A stretch of DNA of 64,000 bases from positions 248,001-312,000 of the forward strand of contig NZ_JADWYK010000003.1 in NCBI RefSeq assembly GCF_015773195.1. The letters are read 5' to 3'. This DNA is from Hymenobacter guriensis (GTDB lineage Bacteria; Bacteroidota; Bacteroidia; Cytophagales; Hymenobacteraceae). The position numbers and the translations under genes are program-made. Positions 49,412 through 58,600 of this stretch are shown in pieces (positions within the stretch are counted from its first letter, which is position 1; each line of letters starts with the position of its first letter). The notes under the pieces were generated by a model. The model made no database searches, was not told where the DNA came from, and was given only the letters and a program-made list of their open reading frames with translations.

Positions 49412-52246
49412 ATGGCCGACAACTCCGCTCTGCAAATGGCTGCCCCCGCGGCCGACCCCATTGACCAGCTCGACCCGCGCGAGTTTATCCTCATCAAAAA
49501 CGCCCGGGTTCATAATCTTAAAAACCTAAGCGTGGCCCTGCCGCGCAATAAGTTCATTGTGGTCACGGGCCTTTCGGGCTCGGGCAAGTCGTCGCTGGCG
49601 TTTGATACGCTGTATGCCGAGGGCCAGCGCATGTACGTGGAAAGCTTAAGCTCCTACGCCCGCCAGTTTCTGGGCCGCATGGACAAGCCCGACGTGGACT
49701 ACATCCGCGGCATTTCGCCGGCCATTGCCATCGAGCAGAAGGTTAGCATCAAGAATAACCGCTCCACGGTGGGTACCAGCACCGAAATCTACGACTACCT
49801 CAAGCTGCTGTTTGCGCGGGTGGGCCGCACCTACTCACCCGTGAGCGGGGAGCAGGTGAAGAAGGACAACGTCGCCGACGTGGTGGACCACCTCATGCAG
49901 CTGCCTGAGGGCACCCGCGTGACGCTGCTCTCCCCACTGCTGCCCTCCGAAGACGGTCGCCCCATGAGCAAGGAGCTGGATTTGCTGCTCCAGAAAGGCT
50001 ATAGCCGCGTGGTGGTGAACGGCGAAACCGCCTTCATCGAGGAGCTGATTGCCGAAGGCCAGCCCGAAGTGCAGGGCGACGTGTTCATCATGATTGACCG
50101 CACCGCCATTCAGCCCGGCGACGAAGACCTGATGTTCCGCCTCGCCGACTCGGTGCAAACTGCCTTCTTCGAGGGGCACGGTACCTGCGTCGTGAAGATG
50201 GACGAGGAAACCCGCACGTTTTCCGACCGGTTTGAGCTGGACGGACTGGTTTTTGAGGAGCCGAGCGTTAACTTCTTCTCCTTCAACAACCCCTACGGCG
50301 CCTGCCAGACCTGCGAAGGGTTCGGCTCGGTGCTGGGCATTGACGAGGACTTGGTCATCCCCGATAAGAGCCTGACGGTGTACGAGGGTGCCATTGCCCC
50401 CTGGCGCACCGATAAGCAGAGCGAGTGGTTGAAGCCCCTGCTCAAAAACGGCATCCGCTTCGATTTTCCCATTCACCGGCCCTACAACGAACTGAGTGAG
50501 GCCGAGCGAAACCTGCTGTGGAAAGGCAACAAGTACTTCGACGGGCTGGATAAATACTTCAAGTGGGTATCGGAGCAGACCCACAAAATTCAGTACCGCG
50601 TGCTGCAAAGCCGCTACCGGGGTCGTACCACCTGCCCCGACTGCCGCGGTACCCGCCTGCGCAAGGACGCCCAGTACGTGAAAATCCAGGGCCAGAGCAT
50701 TACCGATCTGGTGCTGCTGCCGGTGAGCCGGGCCCTGGAGTTTTTCCAGAACCTCGACCTGCCTGCGCACGAAGCCAAAGTAGCCGAGCGCCTCGTGACG
50801 GAAGTCACGAACCGCTTGGAGTACCTGAACCGCGTGGGCTTGGGTTACCTCACGCTCAACCGCCTAAGCAGCACGCTCTCGGGCGGGGAAAGTCAGCGCA
50901 TTTCGCTGGCTACCTCGCTTGGTTCGGCACTGGTGGGCTCCATGTACATTCTCGATGAGCCTTCGATTGGCCTGCACCCCAAGGATGCGGAGCAGCTGAT
51001 TGGGGTGCTGCGCTCCTTGCAGCAGCTTGGCAACACCGTGATTGTGGTGGAGCACGAGGACAAGATGATGGAGCAGGCCGACCAGATTATCGACATCGGG
51101 CCCGAGGCCGGTAGTGGCGGCGGTATTCTGCAGTTCCAGGGCACCTACGCCGAGGTGCTGACTTCCGACACCTACACCGGCCAGTACCTGAGCGGCCGCA
51201 TGCAGGTAGCCGTGCCCAAAACGCGCCGCCCCTGGCGCAACGCCCTGGAGCTGACCGGCGCCCGCGAAAACAACCTCAAAAACGTGTCGGTGAAGTTTCC
51301 GCTGAACGTGATGACGGTGGTAACAGGCGTATCCGGCTCCGGCAAATCCACGCTCATTCGGCGGATTCTGGCTCCGGCCCTGCTCAAGCAGCTCGGTGGC
51401 GGCGCCGGCGAAGCCACCGGCAAGTTCGACCGACTCACCGGCGTGAACGGGCAGGTAACCCACGTCGAGTTCGTCGACCAAAACCCCATCGGCAAGAGCA
51501 GCCGCTCCAACCCCGTCACCTACGTGAAGGCCTACGACGCCATCCGCAGCCTGTTTGCCGACCAGCAGCTAGCCAAAGCCCGGGGCTTCAAACCTTCACA
51601 CTTTAGCTTCAACATCGACGGAGGCCGTTGCGAGGTGTGCCAGGGCGAAGGTCAGGTGAAGATTGAAATGCAGTTCATGGCCGACATCTACCTGACCTGC
51701 GAAGCCTGTGAGGGCCGCAAGTTCAAGCAGGACGTGCTGGACGTGCAGTACAAGGAGAAAAGCATCAACGAGGTGCTCGAAATGACCATTGAGGACAGCA
51801 TCGAGTTCTTCAAAGACCAGCCGAAGATTGTGGAGCGCCTCAAACCGCTCGACGATGTGGGACTGGGCTACATCCGCCTGGGACAGTCGGCCAACACGCT
51901 GTCGGGCGGGGAAGCCCAGCGCGTGAAGCTGGCTTCCTTCCTAACTAAGGGAAACACCCTGCAGAACGATAAAATCCTGTTCATCTTCGACGAACCCAGC
52001 ACCGGCCTGCACTTCCACGACATCAACAAGCTGATGACGGCCCTGAACGCGCTGGTGGAGCAGGGCAACTCCGTGCTCATCATCGAGCACAACATGGACA
52101 TCATCAAGTGCGCCGACTGGATTATCGACCTCGGCCCCGAGGGCGGCATCAACGGCGGGCACCTGCTGTTCGAGGGCACGCCCGAAGAAATGGTGAAGCT
52201 CAAGGACACCAACCACACCGCCCGCTTCCTGGTAGATAAGCTGTAA
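49412..52246 (+). CDS. uvrA: Excinuclease ABC subunit A (UvrA)
   Basis: Damage-recognition ATPase of nucleotide excision repair, 944 residues. It has two ABC units: Walker [14 protein letters not shown] near residue 49 and [13 protein letters not shown] near 637, with signatures [20 protein letters not shown] near 492 and [20 protein letters not shown] near 832. Zinc modules are at [10 protein letters not shown] near 295, [13 protein letters not shown] near 408 and [20 protein letters not shown] (near 740) with CEACEGRKF. Both Walker B Asp/Glu pairs (ILDEP, IFDEP) are kept. Full length. A large palindrome follows. Confidence 0.97.
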   Translation: MADNSALQMAAPAADPIDQLDPREFILIKNARVHNLKNLSVALPRNKFIVVTGLSGSGKSSLAFDTLYAEGQRMYVESLSSYARQFLGRMDKPDVDYIRGISPAIAIEQKVSIKNNRSTVGTSTEIYDYLKLLFARVGRTYSPVSGEQVKKDNVADVVDHLMQLPEGTRVTLLSPLLPSEDGRPMSKELDLLLQKGYSRVVVNGETAFIEELIAEGQPEVQGDVFIMIDRTAIQPGDEDLMFRLADSVQTAFFEGHGTCVVKMDEETRTFSDRFELDGLVFEEPSVNFFSFNNPYGACQTCEGFGSVLGIDEDLVIPDKSLTVYEGAIAPWRTDKQSEWLKPLLKNGIRFDFPIHRPYNELSEAERNLLWKGNKYFDGLDKYFKWVSEQTHKIQYRVLQSRYRGRTTCPDCRGTRLRKDAQYVKIQGQSITDLVLLPVSRALEFFQNLDLPAHEAKVAERLVTEVTNRLEYLNRVGLGYLTLNRLSSTLSGGESQRISLATSLGSALVGSMYILDEPSIGLHPKDAEQLIGVLRSLQQLGNTVIVVEHEDKMMEQADQIIDIGPEAGSGGGILQFQGTYAEVLTSDTYTGQYLSGRMQVAVPKTRRPWRNALELTGARENNLKNVSVKFPLNVMTVVTGVSGSGKSTLIRRILAPALLKQLGGGAGEATGKFDRLTGVNGQVTHVEFVDQNPIGKSSRSNPVTYVKAYDAIRSLFADQQLAKARGFKPSHFSFNIDGGRCEVCQGEGQVKIEMQFMADIYLTCEACEGRKFKQDVLDVQYKEKSINEVLEMTIEDSIEFFKDQPKIVERLKPLDDVGLGYIRLGQSANTLSGGEAQRVKLASFLTKGNTLQNDKILFIFDEPSTGLHFHDINKLMTALNALVEQGNSVLIIEHNMDIIKCADWIIDLGPEGGINGGHLLFEGTPEEMVKLKDTNHTARFLVDKL

Positions 52247-52265
52247 TCAGACATCAACAGCAAAC

Positions 52266-52347
52266 GAAACTGTCATTCCGAGCGAAGCGAGGAATCTGGG
52301 TTGGCCTGTAACCCAGATTCCTCGCTTCGCTCGGAATGACAGTTTCA
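52266..52347. repeat. Palindrome after uvrA (TGTCATTCCGAG family)
   Basis: GAAACTGTCATTCCGAGCGA and its continuation through AATCTGGGTT are perfectly complementary to the right arm (37 bases per arm, 8-base loop). This is one of the two most regular copies of a dispersed palindrome family in the window (others at 53985 and the more divergent 6260). It probably ends uvrA transcription. Confidence 0.9.
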
Positions 52348-52363
52348 AGAGCATATTCGCCTT

Positions 52364-53137
52364 ATGGACGTTACTTCTTCTTCCGCCACCCAGCCCGAAA
52401 GCCGTGTGTGGCGCTGGCTGGCCCTGGCCGCAGTGTTGGGCAATATTCTGTGCAACTACGTGGCGCAGCGCTACCCGTTCAATGGGCAAACCAATGCGGT
52501 GGTTTCCGGCAAGTACTACACCTTGCTTACGCCGGCCGGCTACGCGTTCAGCATCTGGGGGCTGATTTTTCTGGGCATCCTGGGCTACGCCATCTGGCAG
52601 CTGCTGCCCGCGCAGCGCCAGAATCCGCTGCCCGACGCCGTGGCCGAGCCCTTCATTCTGGCCAACTTGGCTACGGCGGGCTGGCTAGTGGTCTTTGCCT
52701 ATGAGCAGCTGGGACTGAGCGTGCTGGTTATATTCCTGATTCTCGGGTCGTTGGCCGTGGCGTATGGTCGGGCGCGACGGCTGATCCGCAGCGGGCAGGC
52801 CGGCTGGGGCAGCAGCGTGCCGCTGGGGTTGTACTTCGGCTGGGTTACGGTGGCCACGGTGGTCAACGCTACGCTATGGCTGAGCACGGTTTGGCAACCC
52901 GCCGCCGGCACTGCCGCCACCGCGGCTATGCTGCTGCTGAACGTGGTGCTGGTGCTGGGGGTGGTCGTCACGCATCAGTTTCGGGAGCTGGCTTACCCGC
53001 TCACGCTAGCCTGGGGGCTGGTGGGCATAGCGCTGGCCCGGAGCGGGAACGCACCGGGGCTGGCGGGCGTGGCCCTGAGCGCGGCCCTCACGTTGGTGCT
53101 GGCTGCCGCCTGGCTGGTGTGGCAGAAACGCCGGTAG
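52364..53137 (+). CDS. Polytopic membrane protein, TspO/MBR-related (tryptophan-rich sensory type)
   Basis: 257 residues with about 8-9 membrane segments starting WRWLALAAVLGNILCNYVAQ. The piece QTNAVVSGKYYTLLTPAGYA-FSIWGLIFLGIL around residues 41-70 resembles TspO/MBR-like proteins, which bind porphyrins in other bacteria, and Trp is frequent. The length is greater than the usual 155-residue TspO, so this is at most a distant relative. It ends with basic KRR. Sits between the uvrA palindrome and tpiA. The role is unknown. Confidence 0.5.
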   Translation: MDVTSSSATQPESRVWRWLALAAVLGNILCNYVAQRYPFNGQTNAVVSGKYYTLLTPAGYAFSIWGLIFLGILGYAIWQLLPAQRQNPLPDAVAEPFILANLATAGWLVVFAYEQLGLSVLVIFLILGSLAVAYGRARRLIRSGQAGWGSSVPLGLYFGWVTVATVVNATLWLSTVWQPAAGTAATAAMLLLNVVLVLGVVVTHQFRELAYPLTLAWGLVGIALARSGNAPGLAGVALSAALTLVLAAAWLVWQKRR

Positions 53138-53218
53138 GGCAGGCTAGGGCATTCCACGGCGTAGCGCTTACCTTGCGGCTGCAATCAATTCACCTTCTGA
53201 TCAAACTCTCCCTTCGCT

Positions 53219-53983
53219 ATGCGTAAGAACATTGTGGCCGGCAACTGGAAAATGAACACCACGTTGCAGGACGGCCAGGCCCTGATTTCTGAAATTGTGA
53301 ACATGGTGCAGGACGAAACCACCGGCTCCTCGGTAGAGGTGGTGGTGTGCCCGCCATTTCCGTTTCTGTCGGCCATTGGCCGCCAGCTGCCCGAGGGTGG
53401 CCGCCTGCACCTGGGTGCGCAGAACTGCCACCAGAAGGAAACCGGCGCGTTTACCGGCGAAGTATCGGCCAAAATGCTGCAGTCGGTAGGGGTGGAGTAC
53501 GTGATTCTGGGCCACTCGGAGCGCCGCCAGTATTTCGGCGAGGACGATGAGCTGCTGAGCCAGAAGCTGAAAGCCGCCCTGGCCGCCGGCCTGAAGCCCA
53601 TTTTCTGCGTGGGCGAGTCGCTGGAAACCCGCGAAGCCGACGACACTTTCAGCTTCATCAGCAAGCAGCTGAAAGACGGCCTGTTTCACCTCAGCAATGA
53701 GGAGTTCGACCAGGTAGTTATTGCCTACGAGCCCATTTGGGCCATTGGTACCGGCAAAACGGCTACGAGCCAGCAGGCCCAGGAAGTACACGCCTTCATT
53801 CGGGAGCAGATTGCCCGCGCCTACGACGCCGAAGCAGCCCTGAATACGAGCATTTTGTACGGTGGCTCGGCCAACGCCCAGAACGCCCGGGAGCTGTTTT
53901 CGCAGCCCGACGTAGATGGCGGCCTCATCGGTGGTGCTTCCCTCAAGTCCCGCGACTTCACCGAGATTATCAAGTCGTTCTAA
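53219..53983 (+). CDS. tpiA: Triosephosphate isomerase
   Basis: Interconverts dihydroxyacetone phosphate and glyceraldehyde-3-phosphate in glycolysis. 254 residues. The Lys in NIVAGNWKMN (near residue 12), the catalytic His in ILGHSERR (near 101), the Glu in AYEPIWAIGTGKTA (near 172) and the phosphate loop LYGGSANAQN (near 218), plus GGLIGGASL, are all present. ATG 53219 is a clear start. Stands alone in front of the palindrome at 53985. Confidence 0.97.
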   Translation: MRKNIVAGNWKMNTTLQDGQALISEIVNMVQDETTGSSVEVVVCPPFPFLSAIGRQLPEGGRLHLGAQNCHQKETGAFTGEVSAKMLQSVGVEYVILGHSERRQYFGEDDELLSQKLKAALAAGLKPIFCVGESLETREADDTFSFISKQLKDGLFHLSNEEFDQVVIAYEPIWAIGTGKTATSQQAQEVHAFIREQIARAYDAEAALNTSILYGGSANAQNARELFSQPDVDGGLIGGASLKSRDFTEIIKSF

Positions 53984-53984
53984 C

Positions 53985-54062
53985 TGTCATTCCGAACAAA
54001 GTGAGGAATCTGAGGTACCTGCTAGCAGCCGACCCAGATTCCTCACTTTGTTCGGAATGACA
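53985..54062. repeat. Palindrome after tpiA (TGTCATTCCGAA family)
   Basis: TGTCATTCCGAACAAAGTGA and its continuation through GGAATCTG are complementary to the right arm at 28-30 positions across about 20 bases of loop. The arm resembles the uvrA palindrome (TGTCATTCCGAG...AGGAATCTG) with changes in the middle. The stem starts one base after the tpiA stop codon and probably serves as its terminator. Confidence 0.88.
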
Positions 54063-54116
54063 AAGAACCTTTTTCGGCCAGATAATTGTCGGAAGGGCAA
54101 GTCTTAGCAATTCTCC

Positions 54117-54500
54117 ATGCTCACAAGTCTGCTACTTTCCGGGTTCCTCACGCTGAATCCGTTTCAGCCCGCACCGGCTGTGCCCTTCACCGCGGCCACG
54201 GTAGCTACCTCGGTGGAGCCTTGCCGGATTTACGGTTCCATCTTTCTGGAGAAGGACCCGCGCCGCCGGGGGCAGTCCTTTGCTACGGTGTATGTGGAGC
54301 CGGAAGAGGCTTTTGCCGACGTGCTGGTGTACGAGGAAAGCAACAAGCTTTTCGCCGATAAAACGGGTTTCTGGTACTTCACCGGGGCCCGCGACTTTGC
54401 CGATTACGTGCTGTTCGTGACCGATAACCGCGCCCTGGCTGACTTCAGCATTCAGTACACCAAAATCCGATCCTACGCCGGCTGCCGCAACGGTAAGTAG
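54117..54500 (+). CDS. DUF6150-like exported protein
   Basis: 127 residues. A hydrophobic leader (TSLLLSGFLTLNPFQPAPA) is followed by CRIYGSIFLEKDPRRRG, YVEPEEAFADVLVYEESNKL, FADKTGFWYFTGARDFADYV and NRALADFSIQYTKI, which fits DUF6150 (short Bacteroidetes proteins with an all-beta fold) as I recall the family. Function unknown. A terminator follows. The single Cys (CRIYGS) and AGC near the end may pair. Confidence 0.7.
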   Translation: MLTSLLLSGFLTLNPFQPAPAVPFTAATVATSVEPCRIYGSIFLEKDPRRRGQSFATVYVEPEEAFADVLVYEESNKLFADKTGFWYFTGARDFADYVLFVTDNRALADFSIQYTKIRSYAGCRNGK

Positions 54501-54526
54501 CGCCTGAGCCTACTCCTTCCGGCCCC

Positions 54527-54564
54527 GAAGCCCCGCTACCGCCGCAGCCCGGTAGCGGGGCTTC
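54527..54564 (+). terminator. Terminator hairpin after the DUF6150 gene
   Basis: GAAGCCCCGCTACC pairs with GGTAGCGGGGCTTC around a 10-base loop. Confidence 0.8.
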
Positions 54565-54655
54565 CTGTTTGATTTCGGTTATTTGTACGCTGATACGGAA
54601 ACACCCGGCGGAACACTCCGCCAGTTGGCGTCCATCTCATTTTCATTCCGATACC

Positions 54656-55486
54656 ATGGATTTCATTGAACTGCGCGTAAAAGCACCCGGCGAGCTGTCG
54701 GACATACTGGTGGCTGAACTGGCCGAAGTGGGCTTCGATACCTTCGAAGACAACGACGAAGGCTTCTGCGCCTACACCACCGAAGACGTGTTCAACCCCG
54801 ACGACGTAGCCGAAATCATGAGCCGCTACGAGGGACTGGGCGAGCTGGAGTATAGCCACCGCACCATCACGCGCCAGAACTGGAATGCCGAGTGGGAAAA
54901 GAACTTTCAGCCCCTGGTTATTGCCGATAAAGTTTCGGTGCGGGCCCCGTTCCACCCGGCCCGGCCTGATCTGCCCTACGAAATCGTGATTATGCCGCGC
55001 ATGTCCTTCGGCACCGGCCACCACGACACCACGGCGCTGATGATTGAAAACCAGCTCACCATCGACCACCAGAACAAGCGCGTGCTGGATATGGGCTGCG
55101 GCACGGGCATTCTGGCCGTCATGGCCGTGCACCTCGGCGCTGCCTCGGTGCTGGCCGTGGACGTGGAGCCCTGGACGGCCGAAAATGCCGCCGACAACGC
55201 CGCCGAAAACCATGTACAGGACCGCGTAGAAGCCCGCCTGGGCGACGTAACGGCCCTGGAAGGGGAGGCGCCATTCGATATCATCCTGGCCAACATCAAC
55301 CGTAACGTACTGCTGGAAGATATGGGCACCTACGGGCAGTACCTGAAAGCGGGCGGCCCCATCCTGTTTTCCGGCTTTTATGAAGAAGACCTGCCCCTGA
55401 TCCGCGCGGCAGCCGAGCAGGCCGGCTTCACCTATGAATCGATGCGAACCAGCAACCACTGGGTGTCGGCCGTTTTCCGGAAATAG
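54656..55486 (+). CDS. prmA: Ribosomal protein L11 methyltransferase PrmA
   Basis: SAM-dependent enzyme that trimethylates ribosomal protein L11. 276 residues from ATG 54656. The N-terminal substrate domain (KAPGELSDILVAELAEVGFD) binds L11. The Rossmann part has MPRMSFGTGHHDTT near residue 110, VLDMGCGTGILAVMAV (motif I) near 141, AVDVEPWTAENAADNAAEN, then ILANINRNVLLEDM near 207. All match the family. An upstream in-frame extension to 54569 crosses the terminator region and is rejected. Confidence 0.93.
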   Translation: MDFIELRVKAPGELSDILVAELAEVGFDTFEDNDEGFCAYTTEDVFNPDDVAEIMSRYEGLGELEYSHRTITRQNWNAEWEKNFQPLVIADKVSVRAPFHPARPDLPYEIVIMPRMSFGTGHHDTTALMIENQLTIDHQNKRVLDMGCGTGILAVMAVHLGAASVLAVDVEPWTAENAADNAAENHVQDRVEARLGDVTALEGEAPFDIILANINRNVLLEDMGTYGQYLKAGGPILFSGFYEEDLPLIRAAAEQAGFTYESMRTSNHWVSAVFRK

Positions 55487-55699
55487 GCCGGACCGTAGCT
55501 GCTGCTTACCGCCCGCCCGGATAGTACAAAACCGGGGGTAACTGTGGGCACTATTGCGCGTCTGGTTAGCGTTAGCCAGCGCAAGAACCTGCCTGCCACG
55601 GTGCTGCTGCCCCGAAACGGGCAACAGCGGGCCAATGCGCAAATGCGGTGAATTTTAGCGAAATTGGAGACGAATAAGTTTGTTCTGACGGTAGTGAGT

Positions 55700-58600
55700 A
55701 TGAAGCAAGTAGTAATTGGTTGGCTGTGGGCGGCGCTGCTGCTCGTATCGGTAGGGGCCTGGGCGCAGCAGCCGGCGGCTCCGGCCACGGCTCCCGCGGC
55801 CCCGCGCACCCAGCCCGGCAAGCTGTCAACCGACCCGGCCCAGTACATTGTGGATGTGCAGGCCATGATGGCCTCAACCAAAAACCCGGCGGCTATTGCC
55901 AGCGCTGCTGCCCTGCAAACGCTCTGGGCCAGCAACAAGCTCACGGCTTCCCAGCAGCGCCTGATTGTGGATATTTCACAGCGGCTGCTGGCCAAGCGCT
56001 TTAAGCCCCGGCCTCACTTCGAAACGTTCTTCAACGTGATTCTGGCCGGCTCGACCAAGCAGAACCTGAGCGACCAGCAGATGGATGGGCTGTTGTCGAC
56101 CATTAGCACCACCCTGGACCGGGAGCAGGTGCGCGACACGGAAAGGTTCATGACCATGGCCGCGCAGTTTCTGCAAACCAACCGCCTGTACTACTCCCGC
56201 TACAACCGCGTGCAGCTGGTGCGTGGGGCTTTTTCGTTTGCCTACAACCAGAGCGACCAGTCCCTGGAGCCGGCCGTAGCGCCTGAGCCTACGCCCACGG
56301 CCTCGGATCCGGTGCGCACGGGAGCGGCCATCAAAACCACCAAGCCCGCCGCCAAGCCGGCCAAAAAGAAAAGCTCGGATGGCTGGGACACAGTTTCGGA
56401 CTGGGGCACCAACGACGGGTGGAGCTCATCGTCGAACGATGGGTGGAGCACGCCGGCCAAGAAGCCTGCGCCCGCCAAAACAGCTCCGAAAACCGCCGGC
56501 ACCAAAGCCGCTGCAGCCCCGGTGAAAGAGCCCGAACCCGAGCCAACGATGGTGGCGCCCGCCTACTACGACGACTACATGGCCCCAACCACCCGCGGCC
56601 CGGTTATCGTGCTCAAGGACGTAGACCTGCTGATAGGCAGCTTTGGGGCCGACTCGGCCGTCATCACCAAAACCACGGGCTACGTGGTGCCGCTCACCAA
56701 CCGCTTTGTAGGCTACGGCGGGCAGTACACCTGGCAGGTGAAGGCAAACCCCGCCACCGCCGACCTCACCCACTTCGACTTTGACATGGGCAAGCCGGAG
56801 TTCAAGGCCGAGCCCGTGACCCTGACGTACCCTGCCGTGCTGGAAAGCCCGGTGCGCGGGGCGCTGTCGTTCAAGAGCTTCAAGAAAAAGCCCGGCAGTA
56901 CCGACACCTCGTACCCGCGCTTTATCTCCCTCACCAACGATGCCCGCGTCAAGAACATCGGCGACAATATCAAGTACGTGGGGGGCTTCGCCCTGAACGG
57001 GCAGCGCACCTTCAGCGCCAGCCTCGACGGGTCGCTGTCGAGCATCAGTGTGCAGTCGAACGGCCAAACCAAGTTCAAGGCCTCGGCCCGCGCCTACGAG
57101 CTGGGCGACACGCTGCTGTCCTCGAGCCGGGCGGCCGTGTCCATCTACGAAGACAAGCTGGACTCCGTGTATCACCCCGGCGTGAAGCTCAAGTTCTCGA
57201 AGGCCCGGCAGGTGCTGCAACTGGCCCGCGAAGAAGGTCTCTACAAAACCACGCCCTACTACGACTCCTACCATCAGATGGAAATTACGACGGAGCTGCT
57301 CACCTGGCCCATCAATACCCCGCTGATGAACTTTTCGATGCTAACGGCCAAAAACCAGGTGGCCGCCAAGTTTGAGTCGCGCGAGTTCTACACCAACACG
57401 CGCTACCAGCAGGTGAAAAGCATCAACCGTATGCACCCGCTGCAGATGGTGGTGAGCTACAGCAAGACGCACTCCAATGCGAAGACGTTTACCATCAGCC
57501 AGCTGGTGCAGGAGTACAATCTTAGTGAGCCAAACGTGCGCTCCGCCGTGTCGGGCCTGGCGCGGGATGGATACGTGCGCCTGAACCCGGATGGCAACAG
57601 TCTGACGGTGCTGCCCAAAGCCTCGCACTACGTAAACTCGGCGCAGGGCAAGAAAGACTACGACCACATTGCCATCAAATCGGTGGCGCCGGGCGGGCGC
57701 AACGCCGTGCTCAACCTCGATAACAAAGTGCTGACGGTGCGCGGCGTGGACCGTTTCAACTTTTCCGACGACTCGGTGGCCGTGTACGTGCAGCCCGACA
57801 GCAGCGTGGTGCGCATCCTCAAAAACCGCAACATCGAGTTCAACGGTACGCTGGTGGCCTCGGCTTTCGTGTTCAAGGGCCGGGAGTTCCGCTTCGACTA
57901 CGACGGGTTCTTCGTGGACCTGGTCAAGATTGACTCCATCATCGTGAAGGGCAAAAACTCGAAAGGCACCTCCATCAAGGCCCGCAAGGACGTGGACTGG
58001 GCCCTGACCAACAAGAGCAAGAACTCGGCGGGCAAGCTCTACATCAACCACCCCAAAAATAAGTCGGGGCGCAAGAAAATCGGTTCCTACCCGTCGTTCG
58101 ACGCTACCACCGGGGCCTACGTATTCTTCAATAAGCCCGAGGTGCTGGGCGGCGCCTACGATACCACCGTGTACTTCGATATTCCGCCGTTCCGCATCGA
58201 CTCCCTGAACAACAAGAACCGCTCGGCGGTAGGCTTCAAAGGCAAGTTTGTGACGGGTGACATCATGCCGTCCTTCGACACCAAGCTCACGATGCAGGAC
58301 GACGGCTCCCTGGGCTTCGTGTACCAGCTGCCCAAGGAAGGTTTCCCGCTTTACGGCAACAAAGGCCGCCTGTATAATACCGTGAAGATGAGCAACCGCG
58401 GTATCCAGGGCGTGGGCGAAATCAAGTACCTGGCCGCTACGCTCCAGAGCAAACAGTTTATCTTCTACAAAGACTCGGTGGTGACGGTGGGCACTACCGC
58501 CTCCCTGGCCGAGGGCCCGTACAAAGGAGCCGAGTACCCAAAGGTGGATCTGCTGCCCGGCTATCAGATGAAGTGGGCCGTGCGTCAAGACTCTATGTAC

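Noticed and set aside
54536-55642. 368-codon minus-strand frame across prmA
   Set aside because: Antisense to prmA, which has all its motifs; the translation has no recognisable features.
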